NCBI RefSeq assembly: GCF_000971155.1
Contig: NZ_BBLX01000005.1
Span: forward strand, 98,447-162,446
Direction: 5' to 3'
DNA: 64,000 nucleotides
Origin: Demequina maris
GTDB lineage: Bacteria > Actinomycetota > Actinomycetes > Actinomycetales > Demequinaceae
Of the stretch, positions 39,307-46,770 are shown piece by piece. The translations under genes and the position numbers were made by a program. Each line of letters starts with the position of its first letter. The first letter of the stretch is position 1. The notes below the pieces were generated by a model. That model saw only the letters and a list, made by a program, of their open reading frames with translations. It did no database searches and was not told the origin of the DNA.

Positions 39307-40776
39307 ATGTCCTCCACCACCTTCGCCGAGCTCGGCGTGCCCGTCCAGCTGACGGACGTCCTCGAGCGCGACGGCAAGACCCACGCGTTCCCCATCCAGG
39401 TGGGCACGCTGCCCGACACCCTCGCGGGCCGCGACGTCCTCGGCCGCGGCCGTACCGGCTCCGGCAAGACCCTCGCGTTCTCGCTCCCGACCGCGGCGCG
39501 CCTCGGCGCGCGCGGCGGCCGCGCCAAGCCGGGCCGTCCCCGCGCGCTCATCCTCGCGCCGACGCGCGAGCTCGCCACCCAGATCGACGCCGTCATCGCG
39601 CCTCTCGCGGCCGCCTACGGCATGCGCACCGCGACGATCTTCGGCGGCGTGAGCCAGCGCCGCCAGGAGCAGGCGCTGCACCGCGGCGTCGAGATCGTCG
39701 TCGCGTGCCCCGGCCGCCTCGAGGACCTCATGGGCCAGGGCCACGTCTCGCTCGACGCCGTCGAGGTGACCGTTCTCGACGAGGCCGACCACATGGCGGA
39801 CCTCGGCTTCCTGCCCGGCGTGACCCGCATCATGAACGCGACGCCGCAGCGCGGCCAGCGCCTCCTGTTCTCCGCGACGCTCGACAACGGCGTGGACAAG
39901 CTCGTCAAGCGCTTCCTGTCCGACCCGGTCACGCACGCGGTCGACCCGGCGGACAGCCCCGTCGAGGCGATGACGCACCACGTGTTCCACACCGAGGGCG
40001 CCGACGCGAAGCGCGACCTCATCCACATGCTCGCCTCGGGCACCTCGCGCCGCATCCTCTTCACCCGCACCAAGCACCAGGCGAAGAAGCTCGCCAAGCA
40101 GCTGACGGCCGCCGGCATCCCCGCGGTCGACCTCCACGGCAACCTGTCCCAGAACGCGCGCGACCGGAACCTCGCCGCGTTCGCCGGCGACGAGGCCCGC
40201 GTGCTCGTCGCGACGGACGTCGCGGCCCGCGGCGTGCACGTCGACGGCGTCGAGCTCGTGGTCCACGTGGACCCGCCGGCCGAGCACAAGGCATACCTCC
40301 ACCGCTCCGGCCGCACGGCGCGCGCCGGCTCCGCGGGCGACGTCGTCACCGTGGTGCTGCCCGAGCAGCGCCGCGAGACCTCGCAGCTCCTGCGCAAGGC
40401 CGGCATCACCGTCCGGCCCGAGGCCGTGAGCGCCGCGTCCCCGCAGGTGGTCCGTCTCGTCGGCGAGGTCGCGGCGCCGGTCGCGCCCTCCGCCGCCCCG
40501 GCGCCCGCCCAGCGCTCCCGGACGCAGCGTCCCGGCTCGTCCGCCGGCTCGTCGGCCGGCGGCGACTCCGTGCGCTCGGGCCGTCGTCGCGGCGGACGCC
40601 GCCGCTCCGGCGCGGGCTCCGCGCAGGGCTCCGGTGCCGGGAAGTCCGCGGCCCCCGCGTCGAGCGCGCGTCCGCAGCGCCAGGCGCAGCGCGGCTCCTC
40701 GTCGTCCGGCAACGGCGGCGCGGCCGCGTTCTCCTCGCGCGGCGGCTCCGGCGTGTCGCGCCGCCGCTCGCGATAA
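39307..40776 (+). CDS. DEAD-box RNA helicase
   Basis: A 489-residue ATP-dependent RNA helicase. Q motif FAELGV ... AFPIQ, Walker A GRGRTGSGKT (around residue 50), PTRELA, VLDEADHMAD (DEAD box), SAT, and HRSGRTARAG of motif VI are all intact. The core ends near residue 370, and the rest is a Ser/Gly/Arg-rich disordered tail (SSAGGDSVRSGRRRGGRRRSG) that probably binds RNA and supports condensates or ribosome association. The preceding leader suggests stress or cold control. Confidence 0.94.
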   Translation: MSSTTFAELGVPVQLTDVLERDGKTHAFPIQVGTLPDTLAGRDVLGRGRTGSGKTLAFSLPTAARLGARGGRAKPGRPRALILAPTRELATQIDAVIAPLAAAYGMRTATIFGGVSQRRQEQALHRGVEIVVACPGRLEDLMGQGHVSLDAVEVTVLDEADHMADLGFLPGVTRIMNATPQRGQRLLFSATLDNGVDKLVKRFLSDPVTHAVDPADSPVEAMTHHVFHTEGADAKRDLIHMLASGTSRRILFTRTKHQAKKLAKQLTAAGIPAVDLHGNLSQNARDRNLAAFAGDEARVLVATDVAARGVHVDGVELVVHVDPPAEHKAYLHRSGRTARAGSAGDVVTVVLPEQRRETSQLLRKAGITVRPEAVSAASPQVVRLVGEVAAPVAPSAAPAPAQRSRTQRPGSSAGSSAGGDSVRSGRRRGGRRRSGAGSAQGSGAGKSAAPASSARPQRQAQRGSSSSGNGGAAAFSSRGGSGVSRRRSR

Positions 40777-40845
40777 TGGTGATATCCCTGGTATGTACCT
40801 TTGGGGGGTTGTGCCCTCACGGGGAGTCGTCCTACTCTCGGTCCC

Positions 40846-41562
40846 ATGGGGGGCGACGAGGCTGAGGGGCCGGTGCGCACGACCGCTGCGGCGGTCGGAT
40901 CGGGCGCGCCCGCATACGAGGGATTCGTAGGACGGCGGGCGCGACGCAGCCGCGCGCATGAGTACTGGAACGCGCGGTCGTGGTCCGTGCGCCAGCAGCA
41001 GAGCCGTCCGCTCGCGCCCCGGCCCGTCGAGCCGCCCATGCCGGTGGTCGCGGCGGCCGACCGTCCCTTCGAGCGCACCTCCGCGGGCCTGCCGATGCGG
41101 GTGGCGCCCGCGGTCCTCGCGCGCGAGGAGATCGACGACCCCGACGTGATCCAGCTGCCGCGGCAGTCCGGCGAGGTGCCGGTCGTGTCCGTGCCGCCGG
41201 TCGCGCTGGCCGCCGTGCCGGACCGCGCGCCGGACCCCGCGGCCGTCGAGCCCGCGTCGACGGCGTCCGACGCGGTCGCCGCCGGGGCCGACGAGGCGAG
41301 CGAGATCGACGAGGCACTCGAGATGCTCGTCGACCTCGCGCCGCACCTCGACTGCCTCGTCACGGTCGAGGACCCCGAGGGGCGCATCACGTACGCACGC
41401 TGCCAGGGCATGCTCGCGCGCCTGGGCCGGGCGGTGAGCGACCGGCGGGTGTGGCGCGCGCTGCTGCAGCTCGCCGACGGCGACCCCGATCCCGAGGTGC
41501 GCGCGGCCGCCGACGAGGCGCTCGTCGCGCTCGAGACGTACGGCACGACGCCCAAGGCCTGA
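40846..41562 (+). CDS. Conserved hypothetical actinobacterial protein
   Basis: A 238-residue soluble protein of unknown function. The N-terminal ~150 residues are Arg-, Pro- and Ala-rich and look disordered (GRRARRSRAHEYWNARSWSVRQQQ). The C-terminal ~90 residues (EIDEALEMLVDLAPHLDCLVTVEDPEGRITYARCQGMLARLG ... AADEALVAL) form a helical, HEAT-repeat-like domain. The ATG follows TACTCT (40833-40838) by seven bases, so the mRNA is probably leaderless. No family name is recognised. Confidence 0.7.
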   Translation: MGGDEAEGPVRTTAAAVGSGAPAYEGFVGRRARRSRAHEYWNARSWSVRQQQSRPLAPRPVEPPMPVVAAADRPFERTSAGLPMRVAPAVLAREEIDDPDVIQLPRQSGEVPVVSVPPVALAAVPDRAPDPAAVEPASTASDAVAAGADEASEIDEALEMLVDLAPHLDCLVTVEDPEGRITYARCQGMLARLGRAVSDRRVWRALLQLADGDPDPEVRAAADEALVALETYGTTPKA

Positions 41563-41588
41563 CGTCTCCGTGCACCCGCGGTGCACCC

Positions 41589-41681
41589 CTCCACACAGCG
41601 TGCGGGATGTGAACGCTCGCCGATGCAACTTCCGCCGTGAACCGGGGGTCGTCGGTGGAGAGATGCCGATCCTGTGTGGAG
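41589..41681. repeat. Long-range inverted repeat upstream of pcrA
   Basis: CTCCACACAG (41589-41598) and CTGTGTGGAG (41672-41681) are perfect 10-base arms separated by 73 bases. The region also carries GTGGAGAG twice (41655, 41676). It lies between the hypothetical gene's stop and the pcrA -10 box; the role is unclear. Confidence 0.4.
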
Positions 41682-41719
41682 AGGCGCACGCGGAGGGTCG
41701 CGGCGTCGGCGCCAGCGCC

Positions 41720-41734
41720 TAGACTTTCCGGGTC
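41720..41734 (+). promoter_or_regulatory. pcrA -10 box, near-leaderless
   Basis: TAGACT at 41720-41725, then nine bases, then ATG at 41735. The expected transcription start leaves at most two or three leader bases and there is no ribosome site. Confidence 0.55.
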
Positions 41735-44293
41735 ATGGATGCGCTCTTCGATCTCGACGGCTCCAGCGAGCCCCAGCCCCGCACGCCCGCCGAGCCCGAG
41801 GCCGCCGCGCCCGCGCCCGAGCCCGAGCCCTGGCCCGAGCCGGAGCACGAGCCCGCCCCGGAGCCCGACTACGAGCCCGAGCCGGAGGACGCCTGGATCC
41901 CGCCGGCCCCGATCCTGTCGGGGCACCACCGTCCCGCCGCGGCCCCGAACCGACCCGCGCGCGGCGCATCGTCCCTGGTCGAGGGGCTGAACCCGCCGCA
42001 GGCGGAGGCCGTCCTCCATGAGGGCGAGGCGCTGCTCATCATGGCGGGCGCCGGCTCCGGCAAGACCCGCGTGCTCACGCACCGCATCGCGCACCTGCTC
42101 GAGGCGGGCCGCGCGCGCCCCCACCAGATCCTCGCGATCACCTTCACCAACAAGGCCGCCGCGGAGATGCGCGAGCGCGTCGAGGCCATCGTCGGCCCCG
42201 AGGCGCGCGGCATGTGGGTGTCGACGTTCCACAGCGCGTGCGTGCGCATCCTGCGCCGCGACCACGAGCTGGCCGGGCTGTCGAGCTCGTTCTCGATCTA
42301 CGACACGTCGGACTCGGTCAACCTCATGAAGCTGGTCATGAAGGAGCTGAACCTCGACCCCAAGAAGTTCACGCCCAAGGCCGTGCTGGGCCGCATCGGC
42401 AAGTTCAAGGACGAGCTGATCGACCCCGAGGTCGCCCTCGCCGGCGCCTCCATGGCGAGCAAGTTCTCGATCGAGCACGCCGCGGCCACCGCGTACCCGC
42501 TCTACCAGCGCCGACTTGAGGCGGCCAACGCGGTCGACTTCGACGACATCATCGTCAAGACGGTGGGCCTGCTCCAGCACCACCCGCAGGTCGCGCGTGC
42601 CTACCGCGAGCGGTTCCGTCACATCCTCGTCGACGAGTACCAGGACACCAACCACGCGCAGTACGTGCTCGTGCGCGAGCTCGTGGGCCCGGCGGACGAC
42701 GCGTCGCTGCCGGCGGGCGAGCTCACGGTCGTGGGTGACGCGGACCAGTCGATCTACGCGTTCCGCGGCGCCACCATCCGCAACATCATGGAGTTCGAGA
42801 AGGACTACCCGAACGCGCACATCGTGCGCCTCGAGCAGAACTACCGGTCGACCCAGAACATCCTCACCGCCGCGAACACGGTCATCCAGAACAACTCGGA
42901 TCGCCGGCCCAAGAACCTGTGGACGGACTCGGGCGCCGGCGAGAAGATCAAGGGCTACGCCGCGGACACCGAGCAGGGCGAGGCGCAGTACATCGCCACC
43001 GAGATCCGCCGTCTCATCGACGAGGACGGCGTCGAGCCCAACGACATCGCGATCATGTACCGCGCCAACGCGCAGTCCCGCGCCGTCGAGGAGCGCTTCA
43101 TCCGCGCCGAGATCCCCCACAAGGTGGTCGGCGGCACGCGCTTCTACGAGCGCAAGGAGATCAAGGACATGCTCGCGTACCTCGCCGCGGTGGTGAACGA
43201 GGACGACGACATCGCGACCCGCCGCATCATCAACGAGCCCAAGCGCGGCATCGGCGACACCGCCGTCGAGTCCGTCGAGGGCGTGCGCCGCACGCTGGTC
43301 GCCGCCGGCGAGGACGTCAGCTTCGGCAAGGCCCTGCGACGGCTGGACGATGCGGGGCTCCAGGCGCGCTCGGAGCGCGCGATCGGCGACTTCGTGCGCC
43401 TCATGGACGACCTGCGCGCGCTCGCGAAGGACAACGGCCCGGCCGGCGTGCTCGACGCGATCGCGGACCGGTCCGGCCTGCTCGCGAGCCTGCGCAAGAG
43501 CGAGGACCCGCAGGACGCGAGCCGCATCGAGAACATCATGGAGCTCGTCGCCGTGGGCCGCGAGTTCTCCGAGGACAACCCCGAGGGCACCCTCGCGGAC
43601 TTCCTCGAGAAGGTCGCGCTCGTCGCTGACGCGGACCAGGTCCCCGACTCCGACGGCACCGGCGGCGTCGTCACGATGATGACCCTCCACACCGCGAAGG
43701 GGCTCGAGTTCCCCGTGGTGTTCCTCACCGGCATGGAGGACGGCACGTTCCCGCACATGCGGTCGATCGAGTCGGGCGACACCAAGGACATGGAGGAGGA
43801 GCGGCGCCTCGCGTACGTGGGCCTCACCCGTGCCCGCGAGCGGCTGTACCTCACGCGGGCCGAGGCGCGCTCGAGCTGGGGTGCGCCCCAGTACTTCGGC
43901 GCCTCGCGGTTCGTCGAGGAGATCCCCGCCGAGCTGATGGAGTGGACGCGCGCCGCGATCACCATGTCCTCGCTGCGCGAGCGCTCCGATCGGGGCTCGT
44001 CCCGGTCGGGCGCGTGGTCGGGCATGGGCTACGGCGGCAGCCAGGACCGCGAGGACGGCAACACGTACTCGCGCGCCGGGGCCGTCACGACCCGCCGCGT
44101 GCCGCCGAGCCCGCCCGGCGTCGCCTCGGGCGACATCGGCTTCGAGGTCGGCGAGCGGGTGCTCCACGACAAGCACGGCATGGGCAAGGTGGTCGGCACC
44201 GAGGGCGTGGGCCGCAACGCGGTCGTCAAGGTCGACTTCGGCGGCGACGTCAAGCGCCTGGTGCTGCGCTTCAACAGCCTCGACAAGCTGTAG
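41735..44293 (+). CDS. pcrA: ATP-dependent DNA helicase PcrA/UvrD
   Basis: An 852-residue superfamily 1A helicase acting in DNA repair and replication restart. An acidic Pro/Glu-rich N-terminal extension of ~80 residues (PEPEPWPEPEHEPAPEPDYEPEPED) precedes the helicase core. Walker A is MAGAGSGKT (around residue 105), then FTNKAA, DEYQDTN, GDADQSIYAFRGA, LEQNYRS and the VGLTRARERLYLT block. The C-terminal ~60 residues form a Tudor-like tail (VGERVLHDKHGMGKVVGTEGVG), which in PcrA/UvrD binds RNA polymerase. Two 10-mer copies lie inside. Confidence 0.96.
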   Translation: MDALFDLDGSSEPQPRTPAEPEAAAPAPEPEPWPEPEHEPAPEPDYEPEPEDAWIPPAPILSGHHRPAAAPNRPARGASSLVEGLNPPQAEAVLHEGEALLIMAGAGSGKTRVLTHRIAHLLEAGRARPHQILAITFTNKAAAEMRERVEAIVGPEARGMWVSTFHSACVRILRRDHELAGLSSSFSIYDTSDSVNLMKLVMKELNLDPKKFTPKAVLGRIGKFKDELIDPEVALAGASMASKFSIEHAAATAYPLYQRRLEAANAVDFDDIIVKTVGLLQHHPQVARAYRERFRHILVDEYQDTNHAQYVLVRELVGPADDASLPAGELTVVGDADQSIYAFRGATIRNIMEFEKDYPNAHIVRLEQNYRSTQNILTAANTVIQNNSDRRPKNLWTDSGAGEKIKGYAADTEQGEAQYIATEIRRLIDEDGVEPNDIAIMYRANAQSRAVEERFIRAEIPHKVVGGTRFYERKEIKDMLAYLAAVVNEDDDIATRRIINEPKRGIGDTAVESVEGVRRTLVAAGEDVSFGKALRRLDDAGLQARSERAIGDFVRLMDDLRALAKDNGPAGVLDAIADRSGLLASLRKSEDPQDASRIENIMELVAVGREFSEDNPEGTLADFLEKVALVADADQVPDSDGTGGVVTMMTLHTAKGLEFPVVFLTGMEDGTFPHMRSIESGDTKDMEEERRLAYVGLTRARERLYLTRAEARSSWGAPQYFGASRFVEEIPAELMEWTRAAITMSSLRERSDRGSSRSGAWSGMGYGGSQDREDGNTYSRAGAVTTRRVPPSPPGVASGDIGFEVGERVLHDKHGMGKVVGTEGVGRNAVVKVDFGGDVKRLVLRFNSLDKL

Positions 44294-44349
44294 CGGGCGC
44301 CGCTAGCGTTCCCCCAGGTATCGAACGGGGGAACGATGCGGTGGTGGCT
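44290..44349 (+). promoter_or_regulatory. 60-bp duplicated upstream block, copy A, with SD-sequestering hairpin
   Basis: Runs from the stop codon of pcrA to codon 5 of the next gene and is repeated with five mismatches at 44926. GTTCCCCC (44308-44315) pairs perfectly with GGGGGAAC (44327-44334), whose G-run is the only ribosome site before the ATG at 44336. TAGCGT just upstream may be a -10 box. The start would be closed unless the stem opens. Confidence 0.6.
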
Positions 44350-44929
44350 TCTCGCGGGCGCGGTGACCGTGCTCGCGCTCGCGGTGATCGCCGTGGTCCT
44401 GCCCGTGCGGTCGGAGGCGGTCGCCGCGGACGCTCAGGCCGTCGTGGTCCCGGTGGGGACCGAGGACGGGGTGTGCGGCACCGTCACCCTCACGGCCGCG
44501 CTCTCCGCCGAGGTCGTCACCCCGCTGGTGGACCTGCTCGGCCGGTCCCACGTCACGGGCATCGAGGCGAGCGAGGTCGCGCTGGACCTCGACGTCGAGC
44601 CCGCGTGCGGCGACGGGCTCGAGGCGGCGGGCGGCACAGCGTCCCTGTGGCCGGTCGACTGCCGCGCGTGGGATCTCGCCGAGGCGACGCCCTTCCCGAC
44701 GGTGCGGTGCTACGACACCGAGCTGCGGTTCCCGCTCGCGCCCGCCGAGGGCGAGCCTGCGGGGGTCGCGTGGGAGGACGCGGCCTTCCCGCTCGGCGAC
44801 GCGTGGGTGCGCGACCCGCGCTGGTGCACGGAGGTCTACGCGACGCTCGGGGTGCTCGTCGGCGACGCCGGGCTCACGGCGACCGAGCTCGCGCCCGGCG
44901 AGCTCTGCCTGGACCTCGACAACGCGTAG
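44336..44929 (+). CDS. Exported protein of unknown function, tandem paralogue 1
   Basis: A 197-residue protein beginning MRWWL, with one N-terminal hydrophobic segment (residues about 4-25), i.e. a signal anchor or signal peptide, then an outward domain with six cysteines (VCGTV, ACGDG, VDCRAWD, RCYDTEL, WCTEVY, LCLDLDN) likely to form disulfides. Codon use is like the neighbours. The next gene shares the upstream region and N-terminus and similar cysteine contexts, but little else. No family recognised. Confidence 0.75.
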   Translation: MRWWLLAGAVTVLALAVIAVVLPVRSEAVAADAQAVVVPVGTEDGVCGTVTLTAALSAEVVTPLVDLLGRSHVTGIEASEVALDLDVEPACGDGLEAAGGTASLWPVDCRAWDLAEATPFPTVRCYDTELRFPLAPAEGEPAGVAWEDAAFPLGDAWVRDPRWCTEVYATLGVLVGDAGLTATELAPGELCLDLDNA

Positions 44930-44985
44930 CGCGCGGCGCTAGCGTTCCCCCAGGTATCGATGGGGGGCACGATGCGGTGGTGGCT
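44926..44985 (+). promoter_or_regulatory. 60-bp duplicated upstream block, copy B
   Basis: Same length and position relative to the preceding stop and the next ATG as copy A. The stem is weakened: TTCCCCC faces GGGGGGCA, keeping five C-G pairs but losing the outer match. CTAGCGTTCCCCCAGGTATC is identical in both copies. Confidence 0.6.
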
Positions 44986-45601
44986 CGTCGGCGGCGTGGC
45001 CGTCGCGCTCGTGATCGCCCTGATGGCGGTGCCGGTGCTCCCCGCGGCCGAGGAGACCGAGGCGCCCGTGACCGGCACGTGGACCTTCGACTCGCGGGAG
45101 CTGGGCGCATGCGTGAGCGTCGCGGTCGACGCGACGCTCACGGGGCGCGAGGTGCGCCCCGTGATCTCCGCGCTGCCGTGGCGGCTCTGGGCCGACACCT
45201 CGCTCGCGGACCCGGTGGAGATCGCCGCGGCCGCGCCGGCCGGCTGCGAGCCCGTCGACGGCGAGCTGGACCGCATCGGCGCGTACGTGCTCATGGGGGA
45301 CTCCGACTGCGCCGACTGGCCCGAGGACGCGGGCGACGACCTCACGCTGCCGGAGGCGGATCACGTCACCGGCTGCGGGGGCGACGCGGTGCGGTTCACG
45401 CTCGCGACGGACGAGCCCGCCGACGGGATCTCGCTCTCCGACTCGTTGCTCCCCGGCGAGGTCCACGCGGACCGGCGGGGCTGCATCGACCTCGACGTCG
45501 CCGGAGAGGTCCAGGTCTCGCGGGGCGGCACGGGGGCCTCCGACGCGCCCGCGCCGGACGGCGGCCTGCCCCTCCGGGTGTGCCTGGAGTCCGCGGACTG
45601 A
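44972..45601 (+). CDS. Exported protein of unknown function, tandem paralogue 2
   Basis: A 209-residue protein starting MRWWLVGG with an N-terminal hydrophobic segment and an outward domain containing about seven cysteines (GACVSV, AGCEPV, SDCADWP, TGCGGD, RGCIDLD, RVCLESAD). ATG at 44972 is chosen because it matches the paralogue; an in-frame ATG at 44960 would lie in the hairpin. Shares SDCADW/VDCRAW and GCIDLDV/LCLDLDN contexts with paralogue 1. Function unknown; possibly an envelope or cell-surface factor. Confidence 0.75.
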   Translation: MRWWLVGGVAVALVIALMAVPVLPAAEETEAPVTGTWTFDSRELGACVSVAVDATLTGREVRPVISALPWRLWADTSLADPVEIAAAAPAGCEPVDGELDRIGAYVLMGDSDCADWPEDAGDDLTLPEADHVTGCGGDAVRFTLATDEPADGISLSDSLLPGEVHADRRGCIDLDVAGEVQVSRGGTGASDAPAPDGGLPLRVCLESAD

Positions 45602-45615
45602 GCCGTTCCGCCGAC

Positions 45616-45725
45616 GCAAGTCACGCCCGTGACGACCGGTGATCGGCGCGCCCCGCACGACCGCGTACCCACAAGGCGTCGGATGTGTGACTTGCGGAGA
45701 CGACCGGGCGCGGCCGGACTAGGCT
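45616..45725 (+). promoter_or_regulatory. ldh promoter region with inverted repeat
   Basis: GCAAGTCAC (45616-45624) and GTGACTTGC (45687-45695) are perfect 9-base inverted arms 62 bases apart, and TAGGCT at 45720-45725 is the -10 box. The right arm lies just upstream of the promoter. The arms differ from the known Rex consensus, so redox control by Rex is not shown. Confidence 0.45.
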
Positions 45726-45754
45726 CGTCCTGGACCGATCACAGGGAGGGTGGC

Positions 45755-46708
45755 ATGGAGGCGAAGACCTCGAAGGTGTCGATCGTCGGCGCGGGTGCGG
45801 TGGGCGCGACCCTCGCGTACGCAGGGCTGATGCGCGGATTCGCGCGCACGGTCGCGCTGTACGACATCAACAAGGCGAAGGTCGAGGCGGAGGCGCTCGA
45901 CCTCGCGCAGGGCATCCAGTTCATGCCCGAGGCGACCGTGCTCGGCTCGAACGACGTGGGGGTCGTCGAGGACTCCGACGTGGTCGTCATCACGGCCGGC
46001 GCGAAGCAGCAGCCGGGCCAGAGCCGCATGGACCTCGCGGGCGCGACGATCTCGCTCATGGACAAGGTGCTGCCGCCCCTGCTGGAGGCCGCGCCCGACG
46101 CCATCTACATCCTCGTGACGAACCCGGTCGACGTGGTGACCTATGCCGCGATCAAGAAGTCCGGCATGGACCCGTCCCGCATGTTCGGCTCGGGCACCGC
46201 GCTCGACACCTCCCGCCTGCGCCACCAGATCGCCGCCTACTGCGACATCGCGGTGGGCAACGTCCACGCGTACATCGCGGGCGAGCACGGCGACTCCGAG
46301 GTGGCGCTGTGGTCGTCCGCGACCATCGGCGGGCAGCCGCTGCTCGACTGGCGCGGCCGTGACGGCGAGGTCGTGATGACCCAGGAGGTGCGCGAGCGCA
46401 TCCACCACGACGTGATGCGCTCGGCGTACACGATCATCGAGGGCAAGGGCGCGACCAACTACGCGGTCGGCGCCGCCGGCGCCCGCATCGTCGAGGCCGT
46501 GCTGGGCGACCAGCGCCGCATCATGCCGGTGTCCACGCTCATCGACTACCCGAACGTCGGCGAGGTGTGCATGTCGCTGCCGGCCGTGATCGGCCGCAAC
46601 GGCATCGAGCACCAGGCCGCCACCCCGATGGACGCCGAGGAGATGGCGCTCCTTGAGGCCTCGGCGCGGTCCATCAAGGAGACGGCGAACCGCTTCGGCG
46701 TGGGCTGA
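45755..46708 (+). CDS. ldh: L-lactate dehydrogenase
   Basis: A 317-residue NAD-dependent L-lactate dehydrogenase, converting pyruvate and lactate. Rossmann motif VGAGAVGATLAYA, Asp of the NAD site in ALYDINKAK, substrate-binding Arg in QQPGQSRMDL, TNPVDVVTY, and catalytic His in AGEHGDSEVALWS. Gln in KQQPGQSR supports lactate over malate. ATG at 45755 with GGGAGG 10 bases upstream, an ordinary leader, unlike the leaderless genes. Supplies NAD regeneration alongside the acetate route. Confidence 0.94.
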   Translation: MEAKTSKVSIVGAGAVGATLAYAGLMRGFARTVALYDINKAKVEAEALDLAQGIQFMPEATVLGSNDVGVVEDSDVVVITAGAKQQPGQSRMDLAGATISLMDKVLPPLLEAAPDAIYILVTNPVDVVTYAAIKKSGMDPSRMFGSGTALDTSRLRHQIAAYCDIAVGNVHAYIAGEHGDSEVALWSSATIGGQPLLDWRGRDGEVVMTQEVRERIHHDVMRSAYTIIEGKGATNYAVGAAGARIVEAVLGDQRRIMPVSTLIDYPNVGEVCMSLPAVIGRNGIEHQAATPMDAEEMALLEASARSIKETANRFGVG

Positions 46709-46718
46709 GTCCACGCGG

Positions 46719-46757
46719 GACGATGCCCCGGTCGCCTGAGGCGGCCGGGGCATCGTC
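46719..46757. terminator. Bidirectional terminator between ldh and the MMPL gene
   Basis: GACGATGCCCCGG (46719-46731) and CCGGGGCATCGTC (46745-46757): perfect 13-base-pair stem, 13-base loop. It lies between two convergent stops. Left arm GGACGATGCC is a one-base variant of the dispersed 10-mer. Confidence 0.85.
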
Positions 46758-46770
46758 GTATGCGCGAGGC

